This document shows, one piece after another, positions 13,035 to 24,426 of a stretch of DNA of 64,000 nucleotides. The stretch is taken from assembly GCA_016508695.1 (NCBI GenBank), contig VNKQ01000002.1:1860001-1924000 (forward strand). The letters run 5' to 3'. The stretch comes from Hyphodiscus hymeniophilus (taxonomy: Eukaryota > Ascomycota > Leotiomycetes > Helotiales > Hyphodiscaceae). A program made the position numbers and the translations under genes. The first letter of the stretch is position 1. Each line of letters opens with the position of its first letter. A model generated the notes under the pieces. The model was not told the DNA's origin. It did no database searches and was given only the letters and a program-made list of their open reading frames with translations.

Positions 13035-13422
13035 CATTAAGGACTTACTTGTTGGCGTTTGGAGGGCTTTGAATCTGGCGTCGGAATTATGTACTTGTGA
13101 TACCCAATCCCTCCACCAGGATGGATTTCATCAATATTCACGAACCGTCGTGCTGCTGCTTTGTCCAATACTATCTGTTAATAACCCGGCAAAGACTTGC
13201 CTCAGAGCAAGTAGAGCCATTTCCCAAGAGGTTTGTCATACAGTCACGCCAGAGAAGGAAGAAATTGGCAATCAAGCATCATCTCCAGAGAGAGTCAGCG
13301 ACACCTGGTGGGTATGATCTCACATTGATCTAGTATTCACAACCTGCCAATATGACGCCAACTAGCAACCAGACGTCCGTTTTCCCAACCATGATATCAG
13401 CCATATCGCAAGCTTGACCAGC
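13035..13422. other. convergent 3' intergenic region
   Basis: A 388-bp gap between two convergent genes, expected to hold both 3' UTRs and polyadenylation signals. No gene seen. Confidence 0.4.
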
Positions 13423-13977
13423 TTAATCTCTTCGTGGAGGACGGTCGCCACCAAATCGGGGTCGACGCTCGGTAGTCTGTTGTTGTGTGACTGCAACAAC
13501 GTTGACGGGGATGGAATCGAACTGTAAACTTGTCAGAATAATTCACATCTTGCGAGCGACGCATATAACGTACACCGAGGCTCTTGAGGAGATCCTTAGT
13601 TTCGACATCAATATCGAGTTGTCCGCTCTCGTTCTGGGAAACATCGAGGGCGGAGACTTCGGGCACATATTGATCCTTGCGTTCTCTCTCTTCTTCTTGG
13701 AGCTTGAAGGAGATACCGCGAACGGGACCACGTTGAATACGCTTCATCAGATGGGTGGTGTATCCAGCAATCTATTCCAAGACTCATGTCAGAAATTGAA
13801 TTTGGTGATCCACGTGGGTGCACATCGTACCTTGTTACGAAGACGCTTCGATGCAATGATGGCAATTTCATCGCAAATTCTCTTGTTGGTCTCGAAGTCG
13901 AGGGTCAACTTCGGGTAGTATCTCTCGATGATGACCTTGGCAGACTTCTTGACGGTCTTGGTACGAACGCGACCCAT
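13423..13977 (-). CDS. rps17: 40S ribosomal protein eS17
   Basis: Small-subunit ribosomal protein eS17, 147 aa, cytosolic 40S component. Three exons: 13977-13831 (49 codons), 13771-13574 (66 codons) and 13521-13423 (32 codons plus stop). Introns are 59 and 52 nt, with donors GTACGA and GTACGT. The N-terminus MGRVRTKTVKKSAKV, the central IAGYTTHLMKRIQRG and the C-terminal FDSIPVNVV are diagnostic of the family, and the length is normal. All three exons join in phase 0. The last exon ends in an Arg/Gly-rich tail. Confidence 0.97.
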
Positions 13978-14862
13978 GATTGCGGTATTTGTGGATGGAG
14001 TTGTCGAGTTGGGTTGTCAGGATTGAATTTCGTTCGGATTTCGAGGATGTGTGGGAGACTCGCTAATGGCTCCGATGGCGCCAAGCTTAAGAAAGCCTAG
14101 CTCCGGATATCTCTATCACGTGACTAAATATCAACAGGTTTTACTTGGAGCGCTGCTCTCAGGTATCTAAAGATTTTGTTTAGAATACGAAGTAGCATTC
14201 CTGAAAAATGAACATTGAAGCATCTGATAATCCCCTATTGACCAAGTCAATAATTGAGCAAGGCTCCAGATTGCGTCTTGTGTCATTTCCGTATGCAGTT
14301 CAGCCGTTCTCCTGGGCATGCAATGAGGTGGCAGGGGGAAGGAAGCTTGCTCAAAAAGTTTGGAGCATCCATGCATACTTCTGGAGCACACTCGAAGTAC
14401 GCCCCTTTGTAGAAGCACAAGTCTTTCAATATGTGCTGTTGGTTATCACCCTGTATCGGCCCAATCATATTGGAAGTCTCATGGGCCCTGCAGCCAACAG
14501 GGTGTGGCGTCCAATCGCCACTTTAGCAATGACCGCCATGAGTGCTGAGGTTCTTTGCATGAAGTGCTTGTTGGTTTCTGATTATGTATGGGGACTGAAT
14601 GGGACAAAATGGAAACAGGTTCATCTAGTATATCCTGTTTTTCGCATATGCAGTCTGACAGAAAGAGAAGGTGCCGATATGACCGACTGGGATTGGTAGG
14701 CACAAACGGATAGGCATCCAACAAGGCTGCAAACCTGCTACACAAACATGAGCCTGGGATGCTATCATACCCGTATCTTTCGTTCAACGATGGCGTGTAT
14801 ATAGCTATGATGGCATTCACTTCAGATTTTACGTGGCGACTCATTCGAATGACCCGAAGGTT
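13978..14862. other. divergent intergenic region
   Basis: An 885-bp gap between the eS17 start and the NACHT gene start, expected to contain both promoters. A 163-codon plus-strand open frame (14208-14699) has no recognisable motif and I do not call it a gene. Confidence 0.4.
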
Positions 14863-17800
14863 ATGATGTTGGAGGCACTGACAGCGTTGTCACTTGCTGG
14901 AACGAGTATGTACTTCCATGATGCAGTCTATGCTTTCACTGCCATCCTAATTGGTATCCCTGACTCCAGCCTCATCTATTGTTGAAATGCTTGCCAAAAG
15001 CTGACTTGGAATCTCCAAAGTCGTTCAGTTTGTGGAGTTTTCGAGCGGTGTGGTCTCGAAGACCAAAGAGTTGAGCCGTGCGGGCACAACACAAGACATA
15101 CAGCGTTTGGAGATTTTGACGAACGATCTGCTGAAGCTCAACAAGACGCTAGAGAAGGGCAGTCAGTTAACAGGGCGTGACTATGGATCATTGCAAGAAC
15201 TATGCCGTGAATGTACCGTCTTGGGAGAGGAACTCATGCAAAAACTGACCACATTGAAAGTACGTGAAGGCGACGCAGATTGGAAAATTGTAAGAAAGGC
15301 TGCAACGGCATTCTGGTCCAAGAAAGAACTGGAAGGACTTTCTCGCCAGTTAGCAAGCTTTCGAAACCAAATACAGCTTCATGTTCTGGTTTCCGTCAAG
15401 TTAATTCCACCCCCTTCTCGTGGACTAGCAGCACACTGACTGTCATCAGGGAACAATTCGATCTCGCCTCCCCCTTGCAAGGCTCAGCTACGAATGAAAG
15501 CTCCCAACGAATCCTATCGGCTTTGCGCGATTATTGCGATGTCATTTCTAATACTGCTGAGAGACATGCAGGGTTCATTGCGAATCTACATCAAGACTTG
15601 GTCAAGGTTGGAAGCAATGAGCACGAAACGACACGGTCGGTAATCCTTGAGGCGTTTGAGAGCAGAAAGGGGAGCGCAAGCAGTTCGGACGGGAAACCAA
15701 GACGACCGAGTAGGAACGAAGAGTTGGCGCACTCGGAAGACGAAGAGCGTCATGTGAGAGAAGTTGCTGAAGATCGTATTCTAACAAGTCTACTTTTTCC
15801 ATCCATTACGGCTCGGTATTCACAAGTTTCAAAAGCTCATGCGAAGACTTTTGATTGGGTGCTGGAAAGACCCAAAGATTGCGACCAGTCTTGGGCCAAT
15901 TTCAAAAAGTGGCTTCAATTCGAGGATGGCATATACTGGATCAACGGAAAGGCAGGGTCTGGTAAGTCGACTCTCATGAGGTATCTTTACGACCACCCTT
16001 CGACACGCACTCTTCTCGAATTATGGTCGGATCCTCTGCCTTTGACACTAGCGTCGTTCTTCTTTTGGAACAGTGGCACATATGACCAAAAATCTCAGTT
16101 GGGGCTCCTACGAGGTTTGCTCCACGATCTTCTCTCGAGACATCGAGATCTCATTCCAATCGTTTTGCCAGATTATTGGCGAGATGAGTATCTCTCCCCC
16201 ACAGAGTATTACCAAGACTTCCAGTGGGGCCTGCAAAGTATGAGGGATGCGTTTAAGGTTCTTTGTAAACAAGATCATCTCCGTATTTGCTTATTCATCG
16301 ACGGCCTCGATGAGTATGAAGGCGATCACGACGGAACATGTGTCGAAATCGTGTCGCTTTTTGCAGAGATTGCTTCCTCGAAGAGTGTCAAAATTTGCTT
16401 GTCAAGTCGACCATGGCTCGTTTTCGAAGACGCTTTCCACCAAAGCCCAAGCCTGCGGCTTCAAGACTTGACGTCTGGCGACATACGACATTATGTTATG
16501 GACAAACTCAACGCCCATCCCAGAATGGTGAAACTACGAAAACAAAACTACCAGAAAGCAGACGAATTGGTCGACGAGATTGTGAGTAAAGCATCGGGGG
16601 TATTTCTTTGGGTCAGGCTAGTGGTAAAGTCTCTGTTAGACGGCTTGACAAACAGAGATCGTATTCTTGATCTTCAGAAAAGACTTGAAGTATTGCCTGC
16701 AGACCTTGGAGACCTGTACAAGCACATGCTTTTCAAGCACATCGATCCGTTGTATCATGAGCAATCGTCCCAGATCTTCCAGATCTTTCGAGCAGCAAAG
16801 AACAGCTTTCCAGGGGCATCGGAAGGAGTCGATCTTCTGACGATGACATTTGCGGACGAAGAGGATCAGAATCTGGCCTTGAACACAGATGTCAACGGAC
16901 TAGCCAGAGATACACTGCTTCTTAAATGCATCGATATGGGTGACAGACTGAAAAGTCGTTGTGGAGGGCTGCTCGAAGTGTCCCGAACTTCTAAAGACCC
17001 ACTGGAGATGAAGGTGGACTTCTTGCATCGGACTGTGCGCGACTTTCTGGAAATACCAGCAGTAGCTGAACTTCGATTGGCGCTCCCCGGTACCTCCTTT
17101 GATCCTAATGAGCGTCTGATCAAATCCTATCTTCTACAACTGAAGACGTTCCCCTTGCACCATGATTCTAGTCAAGATAGTTTTAAAGAGCCATTCCGCC
17201 TAGCAACTCTTGCCCTCGAATTTGCTCGAAATTCGAGAGACTTGACTGGAAATGCCAATATTGAGCTTCTCGATTCGCTAAACCAAACCATTCAGATACT
17301 CTGGGCGGCAAAACCCCGACAGACTATCAACAGCAATTCTCACGCAATCGACATACGCTATAAGCACTGTTGGGCATGTTATGCAGAGCGTAAGCACAAG
17401 GTTAACGAAGACTTCCTCAGTACAGCGGTATCATATGGCTTGAGGGAATACGTGAATGCGAGGTTGAGAGACAAAAGGTCCTCTTTGAAGAGATCACATG
17501 GCTCACTATTGCATTATGTTATGGATTCCGCACGCCCACCAGAGCCCGAGATGGTTTTACTCCTTCTGCAACATGGCGAGGATCCGAATAGAGAACTTGA
17601 CGGCCAAAGCATGTGGCAAACTACTTTGAGTATGTTGGCGAAATCGGCAACTTCATCAGTCGTGTCCAAAGACACATTTTTAAGAGATGCCTGGATGACG
17701 ACGTGTACACTTCTTCTGAAGGGTGGAGCAGACTGCAACGCCATCGGTTTGGTTCGTATTGAAACCTGTTCTGATCTCGTCCTTGGCTACGACATCCATC

Positions 17801-18087
17801 GATTTCAGGTTCGAGCATTTACGCCTTTAAGTCTTTTCTCGCGCTACGGACTTTATCCGAACCAGGATGTGGAGGCTCTTCTTATTTCTCATGGAGCTGT
17901 ATCAATAGACGTAGAAGCCGAAAGCTTCGACGCCAGTGAGGCACAAAGGCATGCTTTAGAGGCTGCTAGAGTCGCTTTGTCAAAACCTCCACTTGTCGAA
18001 TCAAGCAAGACCAAGCCACCAGCAAGGAAGTTTAGCAAGTGGCGGAGAAAGTGGATAGATTTCCTCGACCAGACCTCCAAGTCATGA
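14863..18087 (+). CDS. STAND/NACHT (NLR-like) protein with ankyrin-like tail
   Basis: Predicted 1019-aa signal-transducing NTPase, a fungal NLR-like candidate for non-self recognition or heterokaryon incompatibility. Exons 14863-14905, 15021-15399 and 15450-18087; introns 115 and 50 nt; total in frame. The N-terminal domain (about 1-200, beginning MMLEALTALSLAG) resembles the helical fungal N-terminal domain of STAND proteins. The NTPase core follows: Walker A GKAGSGKST near residue 310, Walker B LFIDGLDEYEG near 430, and a sensor-like CLSSRPW. Downstream is the FLHRTVRDFL motif typical of the winged-helix part of these fungal NACHT proteins. The last 200 residues have spaced ankyrin-like elements (LLLQHGEDPN, LLLKGGADCN, LLISHGAVS). 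Both introns sit in the N-terminal part. Which ligand it senses cannot be deduced. Confidence 0.87.
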
Positions 18088-18553
18088 AACTATGCCGACT
18101 ACCAGGGTGTAACGGGTTGGAAGTGAAAAAACAGAAGGCTTCTGAAGCCATGGACTTTCTTATTGAAGAACTACTAGCGCTGCATTGAAGGGAACGAGAG
18201 AAATAAGATCGCTCCGACTGGTTATGACAAATCCAACGGCCGCGGACCTTCAGCAAAGGTCACATAGCTGCACCAACCTCTCCCAGGTATGTGCGACCTC
18301 TTTTCCCCGCATATTCGTCAATCATAGTATAAGCCATTCCAAGATAAGGCAACATGCCGTCCGTTTAAGATTTAAAGGCAGTCATGTCGAATTCTTTCTC
18401 TGCAAAGGCTGCGCTGGACTGGATTCGTTCTGACTGATTTAGAGCGATTGAACTTCCCGCCAATGCCGGAACAAGCACATCATTTCCAACCACGGTGTAT
18501 CTTCCCTGCTTCATCCAATTCTAGTTCGACGACAGTCTTGTTGTTGTGCTGGG
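18088..18553. other. intergenic, nothing recognised
   Basis: 3' side of the NACHT gene and of the uncertain minus-strand gene that follows. No motif seen. Confidence 0.4.
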
Positions 18554-19425
18554 TCAGAACACAGAAGGAAGCTCGGATCTGAGGAAAGGAGAAGAGTCTA
18601 GCTCAAGAAAAGCAACTTGTGAGATCCAAGATTTCCGACAAACGTCATAAAAATGTGTGTGAAGTGGCATGGCGTGGTATATCTGTTTGTCGACCGCGGT
18701 TATCAATCCAAGTCCGGCTGTCAGGGAGGGTATAAAGTGCAGATGACATTGGATATTTGATGGAGGAATCTGAATTGTATGGGCTACAATCCAATTCATC
18801 ATGGTGGTGGTAACGTGCCCAAATTCAATATCAAAAGAGCGATAGCGAGCGCTCTTCCTAGAGGAAGAGAACTCGAAGTCTAATTCGTCATGACTGACAT
18901 GCGTTGTGTGCATCGAAAAGATTTAGAGACTTGATATCTGAGGTTGCCACAGATATAATCATGTTGCAGGAGAAAAGAGTAAAGCGTTCTTGAGCTTCTT
19001 GGTTCTTCAGTATCTTGAGGCCTGCATGACGAGAGAAGAAAAGGCATTGCTAAGGGCAAGTGAGGCTCTCAGCAAAAAGCCCAGAAGAAATAATTGACCA
19101 CCAGCCACATATACGACCATGCTTATGCCGTGACACTGACACAAAAGGCTTGAGATCCAATAAATGAAAGAACGACCATACCTAGTGAGGTTTTCAGGCG
19201 ATGGATGCCATGGGTGTCCAGAAGAAGAGAGGAGACGTTAAGCGAGAATTGCTGGTTGGCTAGTTGGTTTCTTGCACCCCCTTCCTTGATCGATTCACCC
19301 TCCGGCTTTTGGATCGCAGCGCGTTCACGCGTTTTGACCAGCTCAGTGCCTAGGTAGTACCTTGTCCAAGAAAGAATCACGCCGACCAGAGATAGTACGA
19401 AAGACCCGCCAAAGGCACATGTTGT
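18554..19425 (-). pseudogene. possible membrane-protein gene or remnant
   Basis: Two minus-strand frames look protein-like and could be exons of one gene. The first (about 19425-19160) has a hydrophobic segment (about 20 residues ending VGVILSWTRYYLG) followed by a charged stretch and QFSLNVSSLLLDTHG. The second (about 18900-18554) contains RYRSFDIEFG and FIPSLTAGLGLITAVDKQIY and ends in PSVF. A GTATGG donor near 19186 and a GTCATGCAG acceptor near 18990 could connect them, but I found no ATG in frame with the hydrophobic segment, and the joining frame is not settled. It may be a decayed integral-membrane protein gene or a real gene with an unseen first exon. Function unknown. Confidence 0.35.
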
Positions 19426-19593
19426 ATTTGATCATGCTATGAACCAATGTGTCGCTTTGAATTGCTAGGTGCCTTTCTTCTCCTAATCCAAGACATCGTC
19501 GATAAGCTCAAACCAGAGGAGCGGACAAGATCGTATGGACTATCTGCAACTTCTTCTCGAAGTCATGCTGATACAGAATAGAAGACCACCATC

Positions 19594-21866
19594 ATGCTCC
19601 ACGAAATCCTCCTCTCCTTATCAGGACATCCATCACCTCTCCTCGCCGCCGATCACGCATCCCACGCATCAATACTCTCACCTCCAGAGAAAGCCCTCCT
19701 GTCCTCCGTAGCTCATCTTAGCGATCTCCATTTCAAGCTCATTGCACATACGAACACAATATCGACGACACATTCTTCCAGTATTTGTCAAGCTGTCGCA
19801 ACATCGATCAGCTCAACACACCTGGGAAAATTCCAGCGCAAAGTCCTCGAGGTGGAGGATGGCATATTACGGAAAGATTCTGCCAGTGTGGGAGCTTATA
19901 ACATTGTGCCTCTGACGGCCATTGTTGAGCAGTTCTCGGGATGGACTCGGAGGATGGAATGGTTCTTGGAGATTGTCGACTTTATGATGCGGGTTAAAGG
20001 AGGGAAGTGTAGCGGGGCAGTGGTCATTGACAAGTTGTGTAATGCGATACAGACTGGCTATGTGGATATCGAGGAGGTTGCTCTGAGTTTGGTGAAGGTT
20101 GCAGAGACAGCTTGGTTGAAACAGGCCTCTGCGTGGATTCTCTATGGAAGGCTGCCGAGTTTTGGAAGGGAGGACTTCTTTGTTCAGACGACTGAAGAGA
20201 ATTCAGAGGTGTGTGGTGCAGAGAAGTGCTTTAAAAGGCTTTCGCTAACATGAAACAGGAATATCAGACTGAAAGCCACCTTCTTCCAGGTTTCGTGTCA
20301 ACATCAACGGCCGCCTCGTTGCTCTTCATCGGTAGGTCCTTGAATCATATACGAGTCAAAGGCATATCGAACTCGACATCCCCGGAGCTCAGTCTACTTT
20401 CGTCTCATTTGCAGCAACTATCCATGCTGAAGTTCCCGATCAACAGCGCCAACTTTTCTCGAACGATTGCGTCAATACGGCTCTCGCTTTCCCAGACCAC
20501 ACTTCAGAAACTCTTACCTCTCAGCAGAGTCGTGGAGATTTTGTCGCTTCTTCGTGAATTTTTCTTGCTTGGTCGTGGCGAGTTCGCTATAGCTTTGATC
20601 TCAGAGGCGGATGAGAAGATTCGATCAAGGTGGCGGCGAAATGACAACCTAGCATACGACAAACGGGACGGACTAGGGAATATAGTCGTCAAGGAAGGAG
20701 AGGTTTCAGGTATTTTGACCAGAACTTGGGCCTCTATGGGGTCTCTTCAGCGCCATCAGGAGGAGCAAGATGAGGATGAACAACTAGAACTTGCAAGAGA
20801 TCTTCTACAATTGGTCATTACGAAGACAAATTCGATCACACCTTCAAAACCCATCTCGATTGCGTTGACGCCGTTCAGGAATCTGCTACTCTCGGTCCCT
20901 GTGGTTTTGACCATGCAGATCCCATCACCTCTCGATCTTTTTCTGACACCTTCAGATCTTCAGAATTATTCCAGTATTAACGCGTACTTGCTTTCAATCC
21001 ATAGAGCACATCTGCGCTTAACCGATCTGTGGAAAATCACGTCTTTGCGGCGAGATCACCCTTCACCCCCAGGCCCTCCATATGGAAGCTCAACAGCAGG
21101 ACAGAATAAGGTCCACACCCTACGAGCAAGAGCCAATGAAAGATCAGAAGCTATGCGTAGTGTATGGGCGACCAGTAGTGCGGCAGTGTTCTTCCTCGGC
21201 GAAACACAAGCGTACCTTCAAGGGGAGGTTGTCAAAGGGACTTGGGTAGGATTCAAGGGCTGGATGTCTGGAAACACGTCCTCAAGGCCGACCTCCTCGA
21301 AAGGCCAGGATGGTGACGAGGATATTTGGATGCAGGCTGGAAGATCGTTCATGCATGAAGACTCCAGCTGCACGCACGATCCACAGACGTTGGCGGATGC
21401 ACACAAGCGATACCTTGATGCTCTTGCAACGAGTCTTCTCTTAACGACAGCATCTTTCACAGAATCGCTGTACCATCTGCTTCAACAAGTTGATCACCTC
21501 GTGGCTCTAGTTCACCGTGTGCACTCAATCTGGGAATCACTCGATCTCGAAGTCGACGAAGGAGTTGTAGATGCGTTTTCCGATTTCCATAAAGAAGAAA
21601 AAGATGTTAAAGAGCAACTTGTGGTGATAGCTGGCCGAGTCAAGAGCGCTATCGAAGAGCTAGTCGAGAGTCTACGAAACATCGATCAAGATAAGGAAGG
21701 ATGGGATAACGGATTTGAGGAATTAGTTCTGGGAGAGGAAGGTGCCTATGTCCCGACAAAAGTTGGAAGAGTGGATCGGTTGCTAATGAAATTGGACTTT
21801 GGTGGCTGGTTTGACGTTAAGAAACGTGATGAGAATGTGCTCGAGGACAGTGATGAGGATGATTAA
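19594..21866 (+). CDS. gamma-tubulin complex component GCP4
   Basis: Predicted 740-aa member of the Spc97/Spc98 family, closest in feel to GCP4, a grip-domain subunit that stabilises gamma-tubulin ring complexes at microtubule-organising centres. Exons 19594-20208 and 20259-21866; one 50-nt intron (GTGTGT..AACAG), phase 0. It begins MLHEILLSLSGHPSPL, the usual GCP4 start. The GRIP1 region has AIVEQFSGWTRRMEWFLEIVDFM and the second half has the GRIP2 region with DLWKITSLRR, a long polar insert, then SLYHLLQQVDHLVALVHRVHSIWESLD. The C-terminus ends with the family pattern VDRLLMKLDFGGWF and an acidic tail. Length is typical. Confidence 0.87.
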
Positions 21867-22707
21867 TGATTGAATGGCTTATGTGGAGATACCCAGGCGT
21901 TGGGATGTCAATGAGATCTCTTTAGATCGCGATGAACACCGTTCTTGTACCGGAGGGGTAGACTGTGTCTATTGAAACCAAGTTCGAATTACCGATTCCA
22001 CTTCTCTAGTGTGTTGTGAGATTTGTTTTGAAGTGTCGGTCATCTCACGAAGAATTTGGACGATCGAGGCAAGGTTCCACAATCTATTCGGCCGAACTCG
22101 TCTTTTGAAATATAGACCTTCAGTTTTATGGAGCATTGCGGGCCGTTCAAACAATTACGCATGCGGGAATTTAATGCAATCGAGATCCCACCTGCACTTC
22201 TACGCCAACTCAAATCAGAAATTTAGACGCTTTCACATTGGAAGCTTTAAGAAAGGCAATGATAACAGTCGTATTCATGAGCGTTCTCTTCTACAAGGTC
22301 GTACATATTAAAGAAAGAACTCCAAGTACACTCCTCGCTTATATTCATCTGGTTAACAAACTCTCGCGTGACTCAGTTATTCTAGTATTTTCGAGTTGTC
22401 AAGACATAATCTGAGCACCTCGATAGCTCTTCATGGGTTCGAATTTGTGTGTCGAAGTTTCCCAGAAAATATACCAAGAAAGTCGCCAGGGAGGACTGGG
22501 ATAGACGTTGCACGTTAGTTGCTATTAGGAAACATCTCACCGCCATAAGTTGGAAATGTGCGAAATCAACACTTTTATTTACCTACTCACCACTTCAACC
22601 TGCCTTCACAACCCTCGGGTTTCATGAAAATATCGTGAAGCTAGTTGAATGCACGAACCTGTCCTGAAAAGGACTTTCTCAAGAGGACCCAACGACCAAG
22701 CATCAAC
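21867..22707. other. convergent intergenic region, nothing recognised
   Basis: An 841-bp gap between convergent GCP4 and RING-protein genes. Moderately AT-rich. No gene-like frame. Confidence 0.4.
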
Positions 22708-23932
22708 TTACTGTTCCGCATCATTGTCGGGTTCCATATCACGCTGTGCTGGATGCTGTGGTCGCTCAATTTCGAAGTAGGCATAATAAAGTACACAGAA
22801 TGGGAACACAAAGACTAGCCAAAGCAGCCACAAGACTTGGAATATAGCAGCAACAGCAATGTTGAAGAGAATTCGAGGGGAGGATGACTTACCGTTCTTA
22901 GAATTCCAAATGTTCATGGAGCTGTGCACAGCGTTCCACATAGGCAGAGCGCCGATGATTGACGAGGATAATACGATATACTCCCAGCTGGGGATGGCTC
23001 TGGCACGAAAGCTCTCATGCTCGGGATTGTTCCGATCCTGCATGAGCCCTTGGATATACCTGCTCTGATAGCTCTCTGTCAGTTCCTCAAGCCTCGTCCG
23101 GAAGGTCAATGGACTATAGACCATGACGCTCATGGGATGGCGGCACGCTGGACATTCAGGTATGACATCGCCTCGGTTGAGTGTGTACTTCCAATGGTTG
23201 ATGATACATTGGAGACCAAAAATATGTTTTCCTGGGCAAGGAATCCGGCGTATCACCGCCCCACCGCCGGAGCACGCAAATCCGTCACCGTCGTCGATGA
23301 ACGGTTCTCTGCAGATCTGGCACTCTCTATCTTCTGGTTCCATATCCTCTATGTCAACAGGTTGGAGTAGCTCACCATTGTCGTGGAAGACATCACCATC
23401 CGCTTTCGTGTCTTGGTCGATAGCCCACGATGGCATGATGTCTTCGGGTCGATCACGACGCTCCCATACAAACATTTCCATGGCTCGGGCCATTCGCTGT
23501 AGAAATAGCTGGCGGAGAGCCCACGATCGTGTATGCCAAGGCCAACGCCTTCGCCAGGCATCGCATTCGGAGGTTCGTTTGGAGCCGATTGCCTGTATCG
23601 GATAAATGATTCTATTGAAGTTTTGCTTCTTCTCCAACTTGCGTTCCGTGATGCTATCATACGGAGCAACGACTGCTCTCTTCCAGTCCTTCTTTCTGTT
23701 CCCTTGAGCAACCCAGCAGTGTTTACATACCTTAGTGCTGTCTAATGCGATGTAGTGAAGAATGCCTTTGCAGTCTGCGAATTTAGATGGGAGTTCCCAG
23801 GTTGCTTGGTGAAAACAGGTAACATATCTATAAAATCTTGAGTTAGCACGTGTTTGGCACAGAAGCAGAGGGGGGAACTAGCAAGGAATGATGCGGGAAT
23901 ACCTACTTGATCTCGATAAAAATGCGACACAT
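22708..23932 (-). CDS. RING-finger membrane protein, putative E3 ubiquitin ligase
   Basis: Predicted 381-aa protein. Exons 23932-23907 (MCRIFIEIK) and 23827-22708; the 79-nt intron (GTAGGT..TTATAG) joins them in frame. A small N-terminal Cys pair (CKHC near residue 43) precedes a Trp/Arg-rich segment. The RING-like domain spans about residues 178-237: C-Q-I-C, then C-P-G-K-H, a following Cys and His, and C-P-A-C-R. The finger is long because of a Gly-rich insert between the first and second metal pairs. After it come two hydrophobic stretches (about 270-290 and 325-360), suggesting membrane anchoring with the finger on the cytosolic face. E2 recruitment is expected for such domains; substrates are unknown. 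The start is a model based on frame continuity rather than homology. Confidence 0.72.
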
Positions 23933-24426
23933 ATTTGCTGTTTCTTGTTGAATGTTCTCCGAAACCGCGAAGCACGGTTGAGATGAGTTGCTTCTCTGAT
24001 GTGTTGATGTAGGAAGTACTGTTGGACGAAACAAATCGAATGCAACTTTTCTAGGGCAATGTACGTTTGTTCTTGTACAGCACTTTGTATATAAGGCAAC
24101 AAAAGCTGTTATGTTCGCAAAGAAAACAGAGCACCCTTTGAGGCAACACAATGACATTGTCTGGTCGCCGAAAAGTCCTTTATCTAGATGACAAAGAGCG
24201 TTGGTGATGGCTATGTATTACCTCGGAAAGAAAAGTCTAAGAGACTCGCTGCCTACAAAGACTGTGAACAGAAGAAAGCGTATAGGAGTGGGGAGACTGT
24301 ATAATGTGACATTTCTAAGGCAGACCTTTCAGGACTCCATTGTTATCACCTGCTTATACTGACATACAAGAAATCCGTACTCTAATCCTTAGTTATCGAC
24401 ACCCTTGGTTGTCGGTGTCGTCACCC
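23933..24426. other. intergenic, nothing recognised
   Basis: 5' side of the RING gene and 3' side of the Lys/Ala-repeat gene. No supported feature. Confidence 0.4.

Noticed and set aside
14208..14699. Plus-strand 163-codon frame upstream of the NACHT gene
   Set aside because: No recognisable domain, composition not convincingly coding, and it lies in the expected promoter region of two genes.
22436..22470. ggttcgaa-type sequence considered as a tRNA T-loop
   Set aside because: The flanking bases do not pair into a T-stem and no acceptor or anticodon arm fits.
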